Shown piece after piece: positions 62,373 to 64,000 of a stretch of 64,000 nt of DNA. Source of the DNA: DATKBT01 sp035546295 (lineage in GTDB: Bacteria; Acidobacteriota; Thermoanaerobaculia; Multivoradales; Multivoraceae); the NCBI GenBank assembly GCA_035546295.1, contig DATKBT010000058.1:1-64000 (forward strand), written 5' to 3'. Under the pieces are notes generated by a model that worked only from the letters and a program-made list of their open reading frames with translations, did not search any database and was not told the DNA's origin. The translations under genes were made by a program, and so were the position numbers. Every line of letters starts with the position of its first letter. Positions within the stretch are counted from its first letter, which is position 1.

Positions 62373-64000
62373 GCGCAGCCCCGCCCTCTTCGCGGATGGC
62401 AGCCCCTGAGCGCACCGGCCCCGCGCCGCCCGGCGACCGGGTCGCGCGCTTCGAGGCGGCGGGTCTCGAGGGCGAGGTCGACCGGCGCTACGAGGGCGTC
62501 GATCTCGCGGCCGAGCTGCCCCGGCTCCTCGATCCAGCCGCGGCGCTCGAGACCCTGCACTGGGGTCGCAACTATCTCTACCTGGCGCGCTGGCCGATCG
62601 GCGGCTACTCCGGCCCAGCGGGTCGCACCATCGAGGTCGTGGTCAAGCAGTTCCGTCACCAGAGCGTCAAGGCGCGCTGGCGCAGGAGACAGAAGGGAAG
62701 CAAGGCGCTGCGGGCCTGGCGCGCCGCGCGGGAGCTCGCCGCGCTGGGGATCTCGACCCCCGAACCCGTGCTCTACGCGGAATCTCGCGACCTGGCGGGG
62801 CCGGCCTACTTCGTCTGTCGCTACCTGCCGAATCGCATCGAGGTCCGCTATCCGTTGCGCGTGCTCAACGCCGGCGGCGGCTCGCGCGACCTCGGCGGGC
62901 TCGAGGGGACGAGCCTGGTGCGCGCGCTCGGCCGACTCGCCCGCCGGCTCCACGAGCGCGGGGTGTGGTTTCGCGACTACACCAGCGGCAACGTCCTGTT
63001 GGAGCCGGGCGCGCCGGGCGAACCGGCGGCCATGGGAGACGACGGCGCGCTGGCCGCGGCAGAGGCGCTGGCGGACCGCATGGCGCTGGTCGACTTGAAC
63101 CGCGCCCGTTTCGGGAGCGCCCCGACGCTCAGCGAGCGGATGCGCGACCTCTCCCGGATGCCGCTCCACCGAGAGGACCTGCGCCGGCTGTTCCTCGACG
63201 CTTACTGGCACCCCGAGAGCGGCGGTCTGCGCCGTCGGCTCGGCGACCTGCTCTACGCGACCAGCTACTGGAGCTTTCGGCTCCGGCATCGCTCGAAGCA
63301 GGGAGCGCGCTCGAGGATCCGGCGCCTGCAGGATCTGCTGCTGCCGCGCAGCGGCGCGCACGCTCACATCCCGGCGGCCGAGCGCGGCGCCTCGGCGCGC
63401 GACAAGACGGTGTGGGACGAGCTCTCCGATCAGCCCCACCAGCACGCGAGCCGGCTCGAGAAGCTGCGGGTGCGCGTGGCGGACCTGCCGGCTCACTCGC
63501 GCTCTCTGGTGGTGGCGGCCGGCGCGCTCCGGCGGGCGCGACGTCGCCAGCGCGAGATCCTCGCCCGGCTCTATCGCGAGCCGGTGATCTTCGGCGGCCT
63601 CGGCATCGGCATACGCCCTTCGGGCGCTGCGGGCTCGCCGGCGTGGCACCGGCTGCTGAGCGCGATCGACGAGCTCGGCGTGCGGTGCGTCCTGCTGCGA
63701 GCGCACCCGTGGGAGCGGGACCACGACGACGAGGTCGCGCTCGCCGCCGCGCTCGCCGCTCGCGGGCTCGAGCTCACCGTCGCGCTCCCCCAGAACCGGG
63801 CGCTGGTGCGCGATCCGCAGCGCTGGCGCGCGGCGGTCGCCGAGTTGGCGGAGCGGCTCGCGCCCTACGCTCGGCACTACCAGGTAGGCCAAGCGATCAA
63901 CCGCAGCAAGTGGGGGGTGTGGCGTCCGAGCGAGTACGTCGAGCTGTTCCGAGTCGCCGCCGAGGAGATCCGCGCGCGGCGGCGCGACGCCGAGCTCCTC
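62369..64000 (+). CDS. Kdo/WaaP-type lipopolysaccharide kinase domain fused to a glycosidase-like barrel (partial)
   Basis: 544 codons are open to the window edge. Residues about 60-260 match a small LPS-kinase fold: Lys in IEVVVKQFRHQ (about 93), catalytic loop VWFRDYTSGNVLLEP (Asp about 203, Asn 208) and DFG-like MALVDLNRARFG (Asp about 242). After a basic helical linker, residues from about 408 look like a glycoside-hydrolase TIM barrel: GGLGIGIRPSG, VRCVLLRAHPWERDHDDEVA, LELTVALPQNRALV and HYQVGQAINRSKWGVWRPSE. The position where clan-A enzymes carry the NEP acid/base Glu reads GQAIN, so the barrel may be inactive. GTG 62369 overlaps the rng stop; ATG 62396 is an alternative start. Confidence 0.7.
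   Translation, partial: MSAAPPSSRMAAPERTGPAPPGDRVARFEAAGLEGEVDRRYEGVDLAAELPRLLDPAAALETLHWGRNYLYLARWPIGGYSGPAGRTIEVVVKQFRHQSVKARWRRRQKGSKALRAWRAARELAALGISTPEPVLYAESRDLAGPAYFVCRYLPNRIEVRYPLRVLNAGGGSRDLGGLEGTSLVRALGRLARRLHERGVWFRDYTSGNVLLEPGAPGEPAAMGDDGALAAAEALADRMALVDLNRARFGSAPTLSERMRDLSRMPLHREDLRRLFLDAYWHPESGGLRRRLGDLLYATSYWSFRLRHRSKQGARSRIRRLQDLLLPRSGAHAHIPAAERGASARDKTVWDELSDQPHQHASRLEKLRVRVADLPAHSRSLVVAAGALRRARRRQREILARLYREPVIFGGLGIGIRPSGAAGSPAWHRLLSAIDELGVRCVLLRAHPWERDHDDEVALAAALAARGLELTVALPQNRALVRDPQRWRAAVAELAERLAPYARHYQVGQAINRSKWGVWRPSEYVELFRVAAEEIRARRRDAELL

Overview
The window is a very GC-rich (about 70% by eye), densely packed bacterial chromosome segment with many GTG starts and 4-bp GTGA/ATGA gene overlaps. 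Gene content points to a Gram-negative-type bacterium, most likely an Acidobacteriota member (possibly the Thermoanaerobaculia/Holophagae side). The reasons are a complete bacillithiol operon together with LPS/Kdo-kinase-like, SurA/PpiD-like and MreBCD-RodA genes, an ECF-sigma/TPR gene of the type common in Acidobacteria, a DUF4870 gene, and a NYN-LOTUS protein. This placement is inference; no 16S gene is present.

Layout. 1-2.2 kb: 3' part missing dnaX and the SRP RNA (minus), tadA, two tRNA-Ser. 2.3-9.2 kb: an origin-proximal type cluster rpmH-rnpA-yidD-yidC-jag-(parS)-rsmG-parA-parB-bactofilin, with a near-perfect parS site at 6.3 kb; dnaA, mnmE and mnmG are not in it. 9.2-16 kb: a membrane pseudo-phosphatase, the pyrKDF pyrimidine operon, a hairpin-rich gap, a small pilin-like membrane protein and two tandem signal peptidases. 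16.5-21.4 kb: ComEA-like and pseudopilin genes, cutA, a Cys/Met PLP enzyme, mtnA and a frameshifted gene. 21.6-29.2 kb: tmRNA, dusB, bshC-bshB-bshA, and a di-haem c-type cytochrome. 29.3-36.4 kb: a chimeric ECF sigma/TPR gene, DUF4870, a second YidD, an NCS1 transporter, DUF971, mobA, a secreted cyclophilin and tRNA-Leu. 36.5-44.2 kb: pgk-tpiA-secG, tsaD, NYN-LOTUS protein, deoxynucleoside kinase, thiG, tRNA-Arg(ACG). 44.4-49.2 kb: glyoxylate shunt (aceB, aceA) with a divergent XRE/ScfR-type regulator and a clear promoter/operator array. 49.2-64 kb: ruvAB, a periplasmic-type PPIase, a FecR-like surface protein preceded by a hairpin-rich gap, the mreBCD-mrdA-rodA-rng cell-shape/RNase G operon, and a kinase fused to a barrel-like domain that runs off the edge.

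Together the genes are mainly housekeeping: replication and segregation, protein export (SRP RNA, YidC, SecG, LepB), tRNA decoding (TadA with its tRNA-Arg(ACG) target), cell shape, glycolysis and acetate growth. No CRISPR array, prophage, insertion sequence or biosynthetic gene cluster was recognised. The most unusual items are the sigma-TPR chimera, the kinase/barrel fusion, the pseudo-phosphatase, the recurring TANNNT boxes 6-9 nt before start codons that lack a Shine-Dalgarno (leaderless mRNAs), and two hairpin-rich gaps with no gene.
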